Under the pieces are notes generated by a model, which did no database searches, was not told the DNA's origin, and worked only from the letters and a program-made list of their open reading frames with translations. A stretch of 64,000 nt of DNA from Curtobacterium ammoniigenes NBRC 101786 (GTDB taxonomy: Bacteria > Actinomycetota > Actinomycetes > Actinomycetales > Microbacteriaceae): contig NZ_BCSV01000002.1 of NCBI RefSeq assembly GCF_001571045.1, forward strand, positions 614,176 through 678,175, in the 5' to 3' direction. Made by a program: the position numbers and the translations under genes. The number at the start of each line of letters is the position of its first letter. The first letter of the stretch is position 1. This document shows positions 60,787-64,000 of this stretch, one piece after another.

Positions 60787-62238
60787 GGCGGATTCAACCG
60801 GTCGTCGAAACACCGGCTTGCTGAATTGAGCGTAGGTGCTCGTCGAGAGCTTCGGCAGGGGTCTTCCAGCCGAGCGTTTTCCGGGGTCGGCTGTTGAGTG
60901 CGGCCGCGACGGCTTCGAGATCCGTGGCGTCCCAGCGAGCGAGGTCGGTGCCCTTCGGGAAGTGCTGCCGGAGGAGCCCGTTCGTGTTCTCGTTGGTGCC
61001 GCGCTGCCAGGGGCTGTGCGGGTCGGCGAAGAACACCGGGAGGCCGGTCTCGATCGTGAACTGCGCGTGCTCGGACAGTTCCTTCCCGCGGTCCCAGGTC
61101 AGCGATCGGCGCAGCTGATCGGGCAGCGTCGTGATTGTGGACGCGAGGGCGTTCTTCATCGTGACGGCGCCGTAGCCGGCCAGCGCGGGCCCGTTCTTCG
61201 TCCGCGGGATCACGCCCCAGCCCTCCTCTCGGGGCAGGTGGATCAGCATCGTGAATCGCGTTGTCCGCTCGACCAGGGTGCCGATCGCGGAGCGCTGCAG
61301 TCCGATGATCAGGTCGCCCTCCCAGTGCCCGGGAACAGCCCGGTCCTCGGCCTTGGCGGGTCGTTCGCTGATCAGCGTCTGTTCGGTCACGTGCGCCCAG
61401 GCCTGCTGCCGGGTCCGTGCGCGCGGGACGCGGAGCGCCCGCCCGGAGCGCAGGCATTGGACGAGCTCGCGGGAGAGAGCGCCGCGACCCTGGACGAACA
61501 GGGCCTGGTAGATCGCCTCATGGCTGATCCGCATCGACTCATCATCCGGGAACTCGATCGGGAGACGAGCGGCGATCTGCTCCGGGCTCCAGCCGAGCAC
61601 CCAGCCGCGGTCACCGCGATGCGGCTTGTTCCGCCCTTTCCAAGCCGGACCGGACGGGCCGACCACGACCCCGTCGGGACGCGCGATCCGGCCGGAGAGC
61701 CGGTCTTGGACCCACTGCTGGAGCTGCGGGTTCTCGACCAGCTTCGCGACCTTCGGCCGACGGGCTCGGCGTTCGGCATGCCACTGCGCAAGCGATGCCT
61801 TGTACTCGAGCCGATACGTCCTGGTCGAGGCGTTCCTGCGCAGCTCAGCGGAGATCGTCGAGGGCGCCCGCTTCAGCCTGCGGGCGATCTCGCGGACGCC
61901 GACGTCTTGGGCTCGCCAGAGCGCGATGTCCTCCCGTTCAGCGAAGGACAGGTAGCGGCCCGACACGGTCGCGGGCAGGCGAGGATTCACGCCGCCAGCG
62001 TGACGAAACCACCGGAACCCGACCGGTGATGACACACCTGCCGCGACGACCGCGTCCTCGGTCTTCGCGCCGGACGCGATCGCGGCCCAGAACCTGACCC
62101 GATCCTCCCGCCACGCGACCGTCGGGCGTCCCGGCGACGGGATCTGACCCCGATACGCCCGCGCCGCTGCCTGCTTCTTCCCAATCCCCATCACGCACCT
62201 CCGAATCGAGATGTTCGGACGACCGGTTGAATCCGCCC
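60787..62238 (-). mobile_element. IS30-family insertion sequence
   Basis: About 1.45 kb with matching ends: left GGCGGATTCAACCGGTCGTCG, right reverse complement GGCGGATTCAACCGGTCGTCC, continuing with AAACACC / GAACATC. The element is intact but sits between two different IS3 fragments, so the flanks are not a simple target site. Confidence 0.88.
60794..62191 (-). CDS. IS30-family transposase
   Basis: This 465-aa transposase has an N-terminal helix-turn-helix (SFAEREDIALWRAQDVGVREIARRLKRAPSTISAELRRN), then the IS30 catalytic DDE core (GHWEGDLIIGLQRSAIGTLVERTTRF; SLTWDRGKELSEHAQFTIETG; QRGTNENTNGLLRQHFPKGTDL). IS30 transposases insert into hotspot sequences, including other IS elements. The start is ATG 62191, because the frame upstream belongs to the inverted repeat. 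It ends just inside the left end of the element. Confidence 0.93.
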   Translation of the reverse strand: MGIGKKQAAARAYRGQIPSPGRPTVAWREDRVRFWAAIASGAKTEDAVVAAGVSSPVGFRWFRHAGGVNPRLPATVSGRYLSFAEREDIALWRAQDVGVREIARRLKRAPSTISAELRRNASTRTYRLEYKASLAQWHAERRARRPKVAKLVENPQLQQWVQDRLSGRIARPDGVVVGPSGPAWKGRNKPHRGDRGWVLGWSPEQIAARLPIEFPDDESMRISHEAIYQALFVQGRGALSRELVQCLRSGRALRVPRARTRQQAWAHVTEQTLISERPAKAEDRAVPGHWEGDLIIGLQRSAIGTLVERTTRFTMLIHLPREEGWGVIPRTKNGPALAGYGAVTMKNALASTITTLPDQLRRSLTWDRGKELSEHAQFTIETGLPVFFADPHSPWQRGTNENTNGLLRQHFPKGTDLARWDATDLEAVAAALNSRPRKTLGWKTPAEALDEHLRSIQQAGVSTTG

Positions 62239-62522
62239 AGTTCCGGGCGAAGAAGGTGCTCCGCCTGCTCAAGCATCACGGCCTGGTCGGATCGATGGGG
62301 CGCGCCTACGGGGCGGGCGACAACGCGTCGATGGAGAGCTTCTTCGCGCTGCTGCAGAAGAACGTGCTGAACACCCGCCGGTGGAACAGCCGCGAGGAAC
62401 TCCGACTCGCGATCGTCACCTGGATCGAGACGAAGTACAACCGACGCCGTCGACAACGCGCTCTCGGGAAACTGACCCCGGTCGAGTTTGAGATGATCTA
62501 CACGACCGCCAACGCGGCGTAA
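62239..62522 (+). pseudogene. IS3-family transposase C-terminal fragment (right of IS30)
   Basis: The frame starts at the GSQF-type codon and reads FRAKKVLRLLKHHGLVGSMG, then DNASMESFFALLQKNVLNTRRW and ALGKLTPVEFEMIY, an IS3/IS150-type OrfB end. It is on the plus strand and comes from a different IS3 member than the fragment left of the IS30. CAACCAAATTCGGGGCAGACCC at about 62,545 looks like the IS terminal repeat. Confidence 0.88.
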
Positions 62523-62743
62523 TCGTTACAACCCCCGACCGTCAACCAAATTCGGGGCAGACCCCTCCTTGAGCGCCATTGGTGCGCTCGGAGTGGCCCC
62601 GCTTATCTTCATTCCTATTGACACGAAGACGCCGGATGCTCGCGGCCAAGGACTGAAGACGACGACGAAATCACCGATTGTCGGTGCTCGTCGAATAGGT
62701 GGCCGGTTTCGCTCGTCGAAAAGGGGACCACGGTTCGTTTGTT

Positions 62744-64000
<1,257 letters not shown>

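Overview
The window is high-GC actinobacterial DNA, most likely from a member of the Microbacteriaceae or a close relative. The evidence is a SenX3/RegX3-type kinase and regulator, CarD, a fused IspD-IspF, an XPB-type helicase with its helicase-associated partner, DUF3027, DUF3263, DUF2332 and DUF4032 proteins, an IdeR/DtxR regulator, frequent GTG starts and many 4-base start/stop overlaps (ATGA, GTGA). No species can be named from the sequence alone.

Bases 1 to about 35,250 look like ordinary chromosome. In order they hold: the end of a histidine kinase and its response regulator; a lipoprotein; carD-ispDF-cysS-rlmB; a potassium channel; a DUF4032 protein; a sugar-type ABC ATPase; NAD(P)H-hydrate epimerase; a hydrolase and an aldo/keto reductase; tRNA-Thr(TGT); msrB; GNAT and DUF2332 genes; a DUF3263-LytR_C pair; a cold-shock gene; groEL behind two CIRCE operators; a DUF559 gene flanked by repeats; a second two-component pair; the XPB helicase pair; a second cold-shock gene coupled to DUF3027; serC; ideR; an NlpC/P60 hydrolase; a 31-codon leader ORF plus terminator before an HNH gene; an Abi/HEPN-like gene; a divergent XRE-cupin/EamA pair; and tRNA-Arg(CCT).

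From tRNA-Arg to the right edge the DNA looks acquired. A large serine recombinase lies against the tRNA, and its open frame runs through the tRNA gene. Behind it is a tightly overlapping minus-strand module: a Replic_Relax-like protein, a 57-aa ORF, a coupling-protein-like ATPase, small membrane and coiled-coil proteins and an MT-A70 methyltransferase. No relaxase or type IV secretion pore is seen. Next is a type I restriction-modification operon (hsdM-hsdS-hsdR). Two bases downstream of hsdR starts a 1,196-aa protein with a nuclease-like N-terminus, a STAND/AAA-like P-loop and a long helical C-terminus. This four-gene unit is the best candidate for an unusual defence system. hsdM carries a frameshift, and hsdS has three copies of a 12-bp repeat between its target-recognition domains, as in the EcoR124 family.

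A second restriction-modification candidate follows. It has an adenine methyltransferase split into two overlapping ORFs in permuted motif order (catalytic NPPF part first, SAM-binding part second), then an IS481 remnant, then a possible PD-(D/E)XK-like protein on the opposite strand. The last 5.5 kb is an insertion-sequence graveyard: an ISL3 element, an IS30 element flanked by two different IS3 fragments broken at the same conserved codon, and an IS21-type istA/istB pair with a frameshifted istA.
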